A stretch of 64,000 nt of DNA from Agrocybe praecox (taxonomy: Eukaryota > Basidiomycota > Agaricomycetes > Agaricales > Agrocybaceae). Shown here piece after piece: positions 48,961 to 59,738 of the stretch. Each line of letters begins with the position of its first letter. The first letter of the stretch is position 1. Under the pieces are notes generated by a model. It was not told the DNA's origin. It made no database searches and saw nothing but the letters and a program-made list of their open reading frames with translations. The stretch is taken from the NCBI GenBank assembly GCA_964017145.1, contig OZ024845.1, positions 868,001 through 932,000 on the forward strand, given 5' to 3'. A program made the translations under genes and the position numbers.

Positions 48961-49395
48961 TTTCTGTTATTTCATTACTCTTCCTCGTTATCATGACATA
49001 GAGTGCACTGGATTCAGAGCATGGGCTCGATTCTCATTCTCGTAACTCTTTTTTTCCTTTACGTCTGGCTCGGGCCTCTTGTCCTGGTTTACGCTCGACA
49101 CCTACTTTACTCTTAATTCTTCTGTTCATGTTATGTTTCTCTTGATGATAATGACGACTTATATCACGCCCTTCTTTTGTTTTATCTTTCTTTTGTTTTC
49201 TCCATGCAGTTAAATTTATTCATCATTTTCTTTCCCTTTCCTAGATTTTGTTGATGTTGCTACATTATGTGAATGTGGCTTTCGTCGTTCGGTCAAGTCT
49301 GAATGACGTAAATAAAATTTCGACCTCATACTTGGTTCTCTTCCCAGCCAATTCTCAACAAACCATGTCTGCCGTCGCACGCTACCAGTGATGGT
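48961..49395. other. T-rich spacer, nothing recognised
   Basis: No exon or RNA gene seen. Confidence 0.4.
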
Positions 49396-49722
49396 ATGTC
49401 TTCCGATGAGGATGTTTTCACCGGTTCACCGGCTCTGGCGGTATGAAACGTACAGGCCCTTTTTGGCCTCGTCAATAACGAGCGCACTTCCCACACCACG
49501 CCCGTCCGTAGTCAAGGCCCATCTCCCTTTGGTCAACTTTCGAGGGAGCAGAAACTTGAGCGAGAGGCGTTCGAAAAGGCTGGTTGTTATGCGAGCTCCA
49601 TGTTCCAAAACTCGCCCAGTCAGGAGGAACTCCCGGACCCTCTCCTCCTCTGGGGAGTATCATTATTTGATCAAGACACTTCTGGGGACGCAAAGAAGTT
49701 CCCCAAGATGCAAGGTAGATAA
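49396..49722 (+). pseudogene. PNRC/Edc-motif-like small protein gene with in-frame TGA
   Basis: One frame from ATG at 49396 (MSSDEDVFTGSPALAV) to TAA at 49722 is open except for TGA at 49444-49446. After the stop it reads NVQALFGLVNNERTSHTTPV, a charged helix, then the motif YASSMFQNSPSQEELPDPLL. That motif resembles the YAGxxFxxSPxxxxLPxPxF element of PNRC/Edc-type decapping cofactors; this is a similarity noted by eye. A degenerate copy split by a solo LTR lies at 24.4-25.8 kb. An intron over the TGA cannot be excluded. Confidence 0.4.
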
Positions 49723-50931
49723 CCGCGGTAAATGTGCAATACATGGCGAATAAACTTGATTTGAGGTCATTACAATTTATGTGTGAGTAACAAATGTAAA
49801 GTACATGGAAGTATCTATACAGAACTTGAATTGAGATGCCACAGTGAAGTGCGGAACTGGACCCGCAAAAGAGAAATGCATTTCCGAGATCTCGAGTTCG
49901 GGATCAAAACCAGTTTATTCACGCTATGTATATACATGATACAAGGGTTCAGGCATGTATATAAGGAAGACAAATTCGACAGGAAATAACCACAGCTCTT
50001 CGGGGCTTGTCTTCCCTTGTCTTCTCTTCTCTGTTCTTCTTCCCGCTCGTCATGACCCCCGACGAAGACTTGACCGTGTTTGAGCCAGCGGACAAGGGCT
50101 CTTTTGGAGCGTGTGCTGTTGCTGATCACGACCGACGACGAACTACATATGGGTTTTCAATGTGTTTGCCGTCTGCTGGTGAGCGATTTTATGCGATTTC
50201 GATACGATTTAGGACCTAGCTTGCAGGTTGTCCCATCCGGAGATCGATTTCGACGAAGAACATGCAAAGAGCCGGTAAGTGTTTGTAGGTTCTGTATCTG
50301 TGAAATGGAATACTTACCTTCAACCCGCAACCTTTTTCCGATAGATTCTGTGCGAGGATGTCATAATCATGTATGCCTACAAATAGCAGAGTTTAAACTG
50401 ATCAAAACAAAGACGCAGAAAGGTCAGTAGAGCGCGAAATCAAGAAAAACACGGGGCTTACTGAGTGAGCTTGAGGGATTCGTCGTCGTCGTCGTCGCTG
50501 CGGGACATTCTCGTGGTGCGCGTTTCATTATGCTTGGTTCTAATGAACGGTGAGTATCTACAGTTGCGGATGCACAAAATAAGATACTTACTTTTGATTC
50601 GGAAGTGTGTGTTCGAAAAGAAAGAATACAAGTCGAGAACAGCAGACGACTACGTCCGCGAAGAACTTGTAGTGAAGAGAGTACCCGGCGGCATAGACGC
50701 GGAACCATGAACGACAGGATCAGCGGGCCATACCGCATTCTGTAATATTCCTCTGCACGATGGGGGGGCACATACCCCTTCATGATATACTCTGTGGGCA
50801 CGATTTGGAACCCATCCACGTCGTAGGCTATGGCTGTCAAGAAGTATCTCGAGTCGAGCCATGACACGGATAATATAAACGTATCCGACATCAACCAAGG
50901 CGAATGGACAGGAGGCGATTGATCGATTCTT
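49723..50931. other. No gene called
   Basis: A long minus-strand frame (50424-51068) overlaps the E2 pseudogene tail in another frame. Part of it (EYIMKGYVPPHRAEEYYRMR) looks protein-like, but I could not assign it. Confidence 0.3.
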
Positions 50932-51622
50932 TCAAGCTCCATTGACAGGTGTTCCATCGCCATCCCCGGGGGCACCAGCACCAGCATCGCCCTCTCCCCC
51001 TGCTTTCCCACTCGAACCAGCACCAGCACCAGTCCCAGCCTCCTCCTCATCCACCCAGCTCTCCTCAACCGTAACCTTGACCCTCCTCACATACTCCTTC
51101 ATATTCTCCCTATACAGCATCGACGCGTCCGTATTCGCGGGGCTGTTCGGGTTCGGGTCATGCAGCAGACTCTGAATGGACGTCAAGATCGCAACGACGT
51201 CGTATGTCGGGGACCACCGATTCTGCAGGATGTCGAGGAACAGCTCGCCATTCACGTACACGTTTGGGTGAAACATCCGCGAGAGGAACTTGACGGTGGG
51301 CGGTTTGTTGGGGTAAGACTCGTCGAATTTGAGGAGGAGCTTGAATGTGCCGTCTTCGAAAGGTGTGTCACCTGCAGGAGGAGGAAGAGTGAGCGAGTGA
51401 AGGAAGGGAAAGGAGAAGGAGAAGAAAGCGCAACGCACCTGGCCCGAAGATGACGGCGTTCCATAGCGTGATATTGTCAGGCAAGGCGCTCCCTGAGATC
51501 TGAGATCCCACCGGGAGGATCTGTGGAGAGACGCTTGAAATCCCTGATGAGGCGTTTATGACAGTTGGTCTACTGGAAGAATTTCAGCAGTGAAACGCAA
51601 GTACCGCGAGAAGGCTCACCAT
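50932..51622 (-). pseudogene. ubc2/RAD6 (pseudogene): RAD6/UBC2-type ubiquitin-conjugating enzyme pseudogene, catalytic Cys replaced
   Basis: The minus strand carries a gene structured like fungal RAD6: ATG at 51622-51620, an intron at once (51619-51573), exon 51572-51439, intron 51438-51372, exon 51371-50932. Blocks [53 protein letters not shown] and [19 protein letters not shown] are RAD6-like. Three lesions are visible. Codon 2 is TAG (51572-51570). TGAGATC is tandemly duplicated at 51494-51507, adding 7 nt and shifting the frame. The catalytic Cys, in GEICLDILQ of active enzymes, is Phe (TTC at 51240-51238). The E2 C-terminus continues to an unusual Gly/Ala-rich tail. Introns are kept, so it is a duplicated gene, not a retrocopy. 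As it stands it cannot charge ubiquitin. Confidence 0.85.
51494..51507. repeat. 7-bp tandem duplication (frameshift in the E2 pseudogene)
   Basis: TGAGATC occurs twice in direct succession. Removing one copy restores [10 protein letters not shown] in frame with both flanks. Confidence 0.85.
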
Positions 51623-52104
51623 TTCGTTCTTTTTGGGATTGGGTCGTGTGCACAAGTGGTGTTATACTCTGATAAAGGAGCAGATTAGAAACGAGGCGGG
51701 GATGGCTGACAATAATTATAACATGGACATACCTTGATACAAATTCGACTCGATATGCGCTACGAGAATGTATTTGTAGCTGCTATGCAGAAGAGTTTGA
51801 GCAGACGGTGGTGGTAGCAGACTGCCAGAGAGATGCGCTCGTGAGTTTGGTCTCTTGTCTCAAGAACCGATCAAGTAGAAAAATTTATCGAGAAATATAA
51901 AACGGCGATAGTGCTGAGGCTGAGGATGTTGAGAGATGAGATGCGAAATTGCCTCGTGGATGGATGTCCTTGCTTAGACTCGCGACCAGTGCGTTACGGT
52001 GGTGATTACGCAAGCTTGGTCATTTGTCATGATTTAGAGTTTTCCTAAGCTCCGACGGCCATCAAGCGGAACTCAATCGGACTACGAAAGGGGGCATCAC
52101 CACC
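51623..52104. other. 5' flank of the E2 pseudogene, nothing else recognised
   Basis: No exon or RNA gene was supported. Confidence 0.4.
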
Positions 52105-52166
52105 TAACGACTGGGAGTTACGGGGACGATTTAGAGGAAGGCCCCCTGCGTGACAGGGACTTAGCG
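52105..52166. mobile_element. Right-end fragment of a CACTA-like element
   Basis: The sequence from CTGGGAGTTACGGGGACG to CCCTGCGTGACAGGGACTTA plus GCG is the inverted counterpart of 54932-54985. Read outwards it ends in CGCTAAGTCCCTGTCACGC, which is a CACTA-like terminus. The partner left end is not seen upstream. Confidence 0.6.
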
Positions 52167-52523
52167 AAATTTCGCATTTTTTGACGCGAACACATTTCGT
52201 CTCGCTCACTTGACGCCTGCCTCTCATCAAACTGACACGGAATCATGTTGTAAATAATTATATTGATGTCTAAATGTAAATGTAGTATATAAAATACATT
52301 ATTTAGGTGGTATATCATCCGGTGTACTGCACTGTTGGAATAGGGAAGGCTGATGAGGTGTCAAAGGGTTTGTGCTTCTGGAAGGTGTTGACTGGTAAGA
52401 ATAGGAATGCATGGGATACTGAGGATAGGGAGAGTACATATAATGTGGATAAGATGCAGGATGATAAGGATAAGGATGGTATGTCAGATAGATCAAGGGA
52501 GTCGACACGCACCACCACAGCTA

Positions 52524-53090
52524 TCAAAAGATATCGAAAGTCTAATGGATTCGTTAGGCGAGCATAAAGTATACAAGATTCAGAAAGGACGTACATTGGA
52601 TGATGATGATCCTCCTGTAAAAGATATCATCTCGTCCGGTTTTCACAGCCTCACAACCGGAGCAAAGAACCTCCTTCACGAGTATAACGAAGCCTTCATA
52701 AAGTTACAAAGACGACGTCAAATAACCCCTGTAAACTCAAACGAAGATTCTATAAGTACGCAAGACATCGACCCCAACTCAGCGGAGCAAGCCGACAGAC
52801 TCACAAGTGATCCAATACATGACAGTGCCAAAACCCAGGAGTCGTTCACAACTATGTTTCCAAGTGATGATAATCCCTTTGTTGCAGAGACGGTGGTCCA
52901 GGTTAATGACATCGAGATGGAAGAACCGCCGACAGGTGAGCTGGAGCAGATTATTGATGATCTTGAAAAAGGGAAGGTGAATCTGATGTTCCCGGTGCTG
53001 GATGAAGAAGATGTGTCATTGGATATGGACACTGTAGCAGTTGACAGCGAAAGTGACGAGGATAGTGTGTACGCAAGTGACGAAGAATGA
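52524..53090 (+). CDS. C-terminal-like fragment of an unknown acidic protein
   Basis: A frame ending at 53090 is coding-like from about 52530: EHKVYKIQKGRTLDDDDPPV, then LLHEYNEAFIKLQRRRQITP, then acidic runs ending DSDEDSVYASDEE-like. Upstream of 52524 the frame loses coding character, so only a C-terminal part is present. The acidic tail resembles those of transposon-encoded proteins, but I do not assign a family. Confidence 0.35.
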   Translation, partial: SKDIESLMDSLGEHKVYKIQKGRTLDDDDPPVKDIISSGFHSLTTGAKNLLHEYNEAFIKLQRRRQITPVNSNEDSISTQDIDPNSAEQADRLTSDPIHDSAKTQESFTTMFPSDDNPFVAETVVQVNDIEMEEPPTGELEQIIDDLEKGKVNLMFPVLDEEDVSLDMDTVAVDSESDEDSVYASDEE

Positions 53091-53147
53091 GGAAAGAGGA
53101 AACACGGCGGCGTGGGTAGACGTGGGAGCGTGCTGTAATTTACCGAA

Positions 53148-53885
53148 TTTTACCTAAGTTCTTTGTGACAAGGCGTGACCCTACTAAATCTCCCCGTTGC
53201 TCCCAGCCGTTACCTGGAGATGCTTGCGGCTGCTCTCGGCATAAAGCAGAGTTCGACAGGTAACGGCTGGTCACGAGCCTAGTCCTTGCTCCCCTCTCCA
53301 CTGCACCTGCTTAGTAACCCCTGAAATAAGCAGAACCACACACAATTTTGATTGGAACGTGTAACAGACCGGGTTTCCCGTCACATCACATTCCTTTTAT
53401 CTTATCTTATCTGCCCTTCTGTTGACTTTGACTTTTCATTTTATCTTATTCATCTTTTCCTCGTCGTCGATAGACCTCATGGTTATCTCCTCCCCGTTAC
53501 CCTATCCATATGGACTCTTACTTCATTACTCATTTACCCTTACATTTATTGCCTTTTTTCTCGGACTATTTCCCGGTTATCTCCCCCCTCGTAGAGTATA
53601 AATACCTAGCTACTTTGTGGTAGATAACCCAGCGAATTCAGACTGTTTAAACCTGTCTTTTTATTCTCTCTGAGTTCCTCTTCTCGTGTGCCGAAATCCC
53701 TCTGCCGAAACAATCACTGTCACGGCACGACTAGTGCTGTACGGGCTCGGCTAGGCTCGTGACCAGCTGTTATTTGTCAAACTCTGCTACATGCCGAAGG
53801 TCAGCCGCGAGCATCTCCAGATAACGGCTGGGAGTAACGGGGATGTTTAGTAGGGTCACTCGATGTCACAAAGAACTTAGTAAAA
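53148..53885. mobile_element. Non-autonomous CACTA-like element with ~135-bp TIRs
   Basis: TTTTACCTAAGTTCTTTGTG at 53148 is the inverted match of the right end ...CACAAAGAACTTAGTAAAA at 53885. Pairing extends about 135 bp, through the CCCCGTTxCTCCCAGCCGTTA block to GGTCACGAGCCTAG. The left TIR itself contains a perfect 13-bp inverted repeat (CCAGCCGTTACCT at 53203-53215 and its complement at 53258-53270). The middle has TATAAATA at about 53597. No protein is encoded. Confidence 0.75.
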
Positions 53886-54931
53886 ATGTTTCAAATCACC
53901 CGCACTTGGCAATCACGGCTAACCACGGACCCCTTCGCCCTTCGCCTCCATCACTCCCCTTCTCTTTTCCTATTGCAAACTAGGCTATCTTTCCCTCATT
54001 TTTATTGTTATCAGGCTGCTACTAAGTACCTCCCACTGGCAGGTTTATTAGCAAATAAGCACTTTTCGAATGCCTGCCCAGCATTGAACGCCTGCCAGCT
54101 CCCCGACGCTCGGCTGTGCAAGTCACACTCTCTCTGTGTTCGATCTGGTTTTGGGGGCATGCGTACGAGACGTGATTAGGCCTAGTAGGAAGCCAACCTC
54201 AACCTGAGGATTTCTGGTCGGTTGACAATACCTCGATGGTGAGTGGAATGTGTTTCAGGATAACCAGCTCAATCTTACCCGTTATACACCTGAGGTGACA
54301 GGTCAAATCACAAAACACTGTTGTACACACTGTTGCTGTCTTCCTTTCTACTATGAGCACAAGAATTCCGTTGCAAGCATACAATCCGAATCTTCAAGGT
54401 GAACGTCGGTCAAACGCGAAGTGTCACAAACCTTGAACACCCGTTGGTCGCGAAGTGTCAGTCAGTAGTCGCACTGGTCATTTTCTTCAATTCCAGAATT
54501 TGCCTCAAAAATTGTGCTCTTTCAAGAATCTTAGAGCCGTTTGAGTATGGAAGTTGACTGCTGGTGTGAGACAGACGGATTCAATGCAGCAAGAGGAAGT
54601 TGGGAATGTCCCCTTTCCAAGAGTTGGTATGTGGTGATATTCCATTCAGTGTATACAGTGTCTAATATGTACCATAGGTCATGTTATAGTGTTATTGGTG
54701 TGCCACTGGCGCTATATCAAAACAACTTGGCTTTTTTTGCTTTTCCTGCCAAATAACGAACAAAAAGTCTGATAATTCAACTTTATTTGTGAAATACATC
54801 TTTCTGAAAATATATTATGATTTCATACAGTTAATGAAGGTCATACATATTGGTAAAGTGGTAATTTGTTGAGTGCAGCAAGAGAGAGGCAAGATTTTGA
54901 CGAAGTGATGGACACGCAAAATGTGAAATTT
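53886..54931. other. Spacer, no gene called
   Basis: A plus-strand frame at 53886-54179 is open, but its start lies against the element end and it has no recognised domain. Confidence 0.35.
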
Positions 54932-54985
54932 CACTAAGTCCTTGTCACGCAGGGGCCTTCCTCCAAAACATCCCCGTTACTCCCA
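54932..54985. mobile_element. Left-end fragment of the CACTA-like element
   Basis: CACTAAGTCCTTGTCACGCA followed by GGGGCCTTCCTCC and CCCCGTTACTCCCA matches the terminal sequence of the 53.1-53.9 kb and 52.1 kb elements. It stops abruptly where the Plavaka-type end begins. Confidence 0.6.
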
Positions 54986-55249
54986 CATCAGGAAAAACAC
55001 TTTTGTATTATGAGTTCCCACAGATGGTTAAATATAGTTAAGGCTCCCCCAGACCCCAGCATATTTAAACTTTCCCACAGGTGTAAAGAATGCTCCTTAC
55101 GAAGCCTTCAGGAGCCTTCAGGAGCCTTGGACTGCCTTAAAGTGCTTCAAAGTGCCTCGGGATGTCTTATATAATCTATAGAGGCTTGCAATGCCTTAAC
55201 GCACTCAAAGCATTTTCAGTTACTAGTAAATGAAATTGGTGATAATTAT
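54986..55249. mobile_element. Left terminus and subterminal repeats of the Plavaka element
   Basis: The end CATCAGGAAAAACACTTTTG equals the terminus of the 26.85-27.6 kb element. Behind it, repeated AGGAGCCTTC and TTAAAGTGC units resemble subterminal transposase-binding repeats. The transposase gene ends at 55250. I found no matching right terminus up to 64000. Confidence 0.6.
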
Positions 55250-58200
55250 TTAATACAATGTCTGGTATGCATATGCGCTTTGCCAATTGTTAAGAAGAAA
55301 TGTACGTGCAGTATTCAACACATTTTGAGATGTAAGATTGATTTTCAATGGATTGAATGATTTATCGGAAAATTTGGGAATTAGCATGCAGCCCTGGCGT
55401 ATTGAGGTAAGAGGAATTATTGTGCTTGATGGTTCCTCAAGCTGTTTCACCGTAAACATACCGCTAGCCTCATCTGGTTTGCTTTTGAAAGGAGTAAACC
55501 AATCAATATATGCTAATTCTTCCTTTGGCCAGTCCTTTGGTGCCGCTTGCTTTCCAAATCCCACATCAACTGTCGTAGGTAACTTGAAGATTATTCTGAC
55601 TCTTCCAATACGTGTATCTAAGCCAGGTGATAAGCATGAATTCCAAACACAGGAAAAGTATACTCACTTTGAATACCAACATTATCAGCCTTTCCATTGA
55701 CATTAACGACAACTGTATCCATGTGCTCAACAGTGTTTATGGAAGATCTGGGAATAGCTTTGATAGTATCATTTTCCTCTATGTTCTGGAAGTTATAATC
55801 ATCAACAAGGCTATTGGGATGAAATTTGAACTGTATATAACAGTCAAGACGTTGGAAGGGAAGGGCATACAGCTGGGCGACTGCATTTGATGTGCGGGAA
55901 TTTTTAGCGAGATGTTTATTGAGATATTCTTTTAAATGATGAGAGAATAATGGTGCGTTATAATCCTGTTCTATCCTTGTAATAAAACGCCCAGGAAATG
56001 GTGGATATTTGGCAATTTTTATGATTGGCCACTGGTTCAATGGAGTTGGAGGTTTTTCTGCTGGGTCAACCGACTCAAGATAATTATCAAACATAGATAT
56101 TTTCTCTTGTCGCGAGAGCCAGTTGATCATTTGAGGGAATTCGTCTCTCCGATTAGATGCTCTCCACCCTTCCTTGGCAAAATCAATGTGAAACCTTTCA
56201 AACGCCTCAGTGTTATAGTTGTCTGTGGTCCCAAAATGCTTGATAGACTCATTGTAATGGAGTAGAGAGTGAAATTTAGGGATATTAAGGTCTAGACGGG
56301 TGCCGGTTTTGATGAAAAAGTCTTTGTTTTGCTGGAATTGACCGAGTGCATCCTGCAGATAGCCCAAAGTAGTGTCGTCGTGTGATTTGTATTGTGCAAG
56401 GTAAATGAAGTCTAGTAAGCCCTTGACTGCACATATTCCAGGTTTGGCCAGACTGCCTACCAGACAACCGAGCAGAACTTTGGCCATGTTCTTGCGTTCA
56501 GGGCCTGATATCTGGCTAAGGGCTGAGAATCCATTTTTGAAGTGTCGTACACCATACGCTGGAGGAAGAACACGCAGACGAGCATCAAGCTCCTCTGGTG
56601 TCATTAGTGTTTGACACCAGGTGATTATATGCTTGAGAACACCTTGATACAGCTGGTGTAGGACGTCAGGAGTAATGGCCTTGTGGATATCACAAAAAGG
56701 AAAGTCTTTCCAAAAAGGATTGTAAACGCTTCCCGAGACATCTTGTTCCATGCATTTCTTGTAGAATTGATTTTTGTTTTTACTTGTCAGCTGTGCGCTA
56801 TTGATAACCTCCATTGTCCACTTCTTGGTTCGAGGCTCACTGGGAACAGCGCTAGCAAGATCCTTGGCAGGTGATTTGCATTTGGGACAAGTTCCATATT
56901 TAGCGCACGCAACGAGACATTGTTCAGGAAAGTCGGCAGCGTAGCAGGCAAGGATGGGATAAACATTTCTGACTTCCCCATTTCCACCAGTCATGCGAGT
57001 TCCCTTGTTTCCGGCTTCAATTAGAGGGTGAAGAATAAAGCGCATGGCTTCATGGAAAAGGCGTTGGTTTCTGATTCCAATTTCTTTTTTCTTTAAGGTA
57101 GTACCCTTGAGCTTTGTAGAGGAGTCGACAGGTAGATATGCAATTAAAACACATGCGCGTTTTGAGGGTTTACGGCGAATGGACTTTGGAATATTCCCAA
57201 GAGTGAGGTACACTGGATAAGCACTTTTACCACCTGAGAAATTGGTAAGCTGGGTTTTATCAGTGGCAATAATTACAGGTGCGATTGTTGCCCCTGCAGC
57301 CAGTTTACTCTGAGATTTATTGTGAGACGTTGATATAATAGATTAGATTATATATGTACCTGAACTGCGTTCCACCATTGACCCGTCCATAACTCCGTAT
57401 AAATTCTCTCCTTTCTTTTTTTGGTTTTGAATATCTTTTGTGGACGGTATACCAGACTGGAAGAAAGGGACGGATCTCCCCATAGGCTTCTAATGGCCTC
57501 AATAGGGTCCCTGTACCGTACCGTATGGGCCATATTGGGCATATCTTTGAAAAGTAAATCTTTAATCTTCCATTCACCAGCGCGATCAGGTATATCATTA
57601 TCGATAACTTGATGCAGGCCCCGTATGTTGTTAAATGACAGCCCAATCTTTTCTTTAAGCTACAGACACATAAGTAAATATTAAAAAGATAGTAAACAAA
57701 ACATACGCCTGGAATTGATAAGAGTCTGTCAAATGACTTATGGCCTATCCCATCTTTCACAGCCCATCTTGCAATCCTCCAGTCCATTTCGCTGGCAAAT
57801 GGAGCATACACATTTATTTGCCCCTTTTCCTGATGCTTTCCTTCAACAGAGCTTGAGTGAAAAAGCTGTCTCCATTTTTCATGAATCTCTTCATCAATCC
57901 CAATTGCAGCTCCTGCGCCTTCGTAATCAATAAAAACTCTTTCATCCAAGTCCCTGTCAGCCTCATTAGAGTGGCTTTGGCTCCTCCTATTTTCCATTGT
58001 CGACGGACCAGGGCCGGCCTCACCAATTTCCACCTCCTCCTCCATCTCATGCGTCTCAAGGAAGTGACCTGGATCATCGTCTTCTATTTCTTCTATTTCC
58101 TCAAGAACTCGCTTTAGCACCCGCAAGTTTGTTGTTTCCTCATCAAGTCGAGGAGTTAAAGGCGGTGAAGCTGTAGGCATGTCCAGATGGTTGTCTTCAT

Positions 58201-58441
58201 CATCAGAAGACTGTGCCGTACTGTTGCTGCTGCGGTTACTGTCCTCCGAGTCCACGCTAATGTTGCTATCTGATCCCTTGTTATCTGATCCTTTATTATT
58301 TTTGCCAAAGACCGCTTTTATAATTTCAACGTGTTTTGCTTTTCCCCAATGTCGACAAGATTCTGAGTTCCGTACATGTAGGGTCATTCCTTTTACTGTA
58401 GGAAGGACCTTGAAGCAAGTTGGACAAGTATTAGGATTCAT
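55250..58441 (-). CDS. Plavaka transposase, apparently intact
   Basis: Exons 58441-57707, 57659-57360, 57309-55668 and 55617-55250 join in phase to 1014 codons plus stop, with no lesion. The N-terminus is a C2H2-like zinc finger (CPTCFKVLPTVKGMTLHVRN, then C at the end of SESCRHW). An acidic Ser-rich linker follows. The catalytic domain has the expected Plavaka blocks: APVIIATDKTQLTNFSGGKS (candidate first Asp), GTCPKCKSPAKDL (zinc knuckle-like), ITPDVLHQLYQGVLKHIITW (second Asp), and NTEAFERFHIDFAKEGWRAS (Glu). It would cut and paste an element with CATCAGG ends. A TIR-only relative at 26.85-27.6 kb may be its substrate. The family assignment rests on remembered motif order. Confidence 0.85.
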
Positions 58442-59048
58442 ATCTGTTGTTGTCGTTCAGGAATATGTTTTCCTTGGACAAAAATAGAAAACATCAATAA
58501 AGACAGATATTATTCAGCCAGAATACAAAATTAGATCTCTTGAACACCGGTTTCCAAAGTGTAACAAGAAATTTGGACCATTAGCATAAAAGGAAGCTCA
58601 ATATGCAATCTTCTTTGAACTACCGCACTTTTGAAATATTATGTATCAGATATGAGAAATAGAGACAAAGGAGTCATAAAAAAGGACGCACCAAGAGAAA
58701 AGACTCAAAGACTTAAGAAGGATAAGGTGCGACATAATAAATTTGGACGTCGTCTGACGCCTACCAACTTTTGGTTACTGGAAGTCTCCTATGACTATCC
58801 AAGAATTACTTCTCAAAAAGCATTAGGTTAGGGAGCTGTCTAGAACTATGATGGAAGTAAGTTATATGGGAGAATCAAATGCTATGAATGAGCAAGTAAA
58901 TAAGATAAGTTGCAGAATACAGGCATAACCTCCTCTTCAACGTGCGTTATAGACACGTGATCAGCTGGAAATATGACTTATATTTAGACTTAATGGGCAC
59001 GAACAACTTCCCTTCAAGTGCTTTGGGCAAACTCTATGCTTTTATGCA
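58442..59048. other. Intergenic AT-rich DNA between divergent Plavaka and cyclin genes
   Basis: The two genes point away from each other, so this ~600-bp stretch probably holds both promoters. No clear motif was identified. Confidence 0.45.
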
Positions 59049-59719
59049 ATGTCTCAATCATTTCTATCACTTAATCATGCTAAAGAATCAAGTTCATATA
59101 CCAGAAATATTTTTCCCATGTGCAATTTGGTACAGCAGATAATCCGACGGCATACACATCATACACATCATGCACACATATCTACCTCTCTTGACGCTAC
59201 AAAAAAAAATCTTATAAGCTTGCTAGGTAATTTAAAGCATGTATATTTGTATAACTTGGCTCAAAATCAATTTATTGTTCTTCAGATTTTGCTACCGACT
59301 TTCTTACCGTTCTTTGGGATTTCCGTTACATCCCCAAAGTTTTTCTTCCACCACCAAAGGCTCATGGTCAGACACATGACATTCAACAGCCTACAGTATC
59401 CTACCTCAAAAGCTATATTGCACATGTTCTCATACGTTCAAGATCGACCATCACACATTTAAAAGCCACCCTAATCTACCTTGAACGTCTTTACGTTGTC
59501 TTTCCAGCAGTATTTGCCAAAAACCAGACATCATTCATGTTCTCGCCATGGCATGCATTTAGTGCAGCGCTTATAGTTGCTAGAAAGTTCTGTGACGATC
59601 AATGCTACTCCAACCAGGCTTGGACAAAGCTTACAGGATTGCCGATTAGTGACTTAGTTTTATCAGAAAGGGAACTATGCAGCGCATTAGATTGGAATTT
59701 CTGGCTAGTTGTAGAATAG
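59049..59719 (+). CDS. Cyclin-fold protein, PCL/Pho80-like
   Basis: Exons 59049-59226 and 59286-59719 join to 203 codons without a lesion. The second exon reads as a cyclin box: THLKATLIYLERLYVVFPAV (helix 1-2), HAFSAALIVARKFCDDQCYS (the conserved A-L-x-x-A-x-K-x-x-D core), and KLTGLPISDLVLSERELCSA followed by LDWNF. The Y-x-N-x-x-W-x-x-x-x-G spacing after the K-F-x-D core is typical of PCL/Clg1-type cyclins that partner Pho85-like kinases. It is short, having only one cyclin box and ending soon after it. It lies divergent from an intact transposase, with two further AT-rich genes beyond it. Cell role is inferred from family only. Confidence 0.7.
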
Positions 59720-59738
59720 ACGGGTAAATAGAAAAAGA

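Noticed and set aside
53340..53740. Gypsy LTR nested in the 53-kb element (TGTAACAGACCGGG start, TATAAATA)
   Set aside because: No matching CA end or target duplication could be defined.
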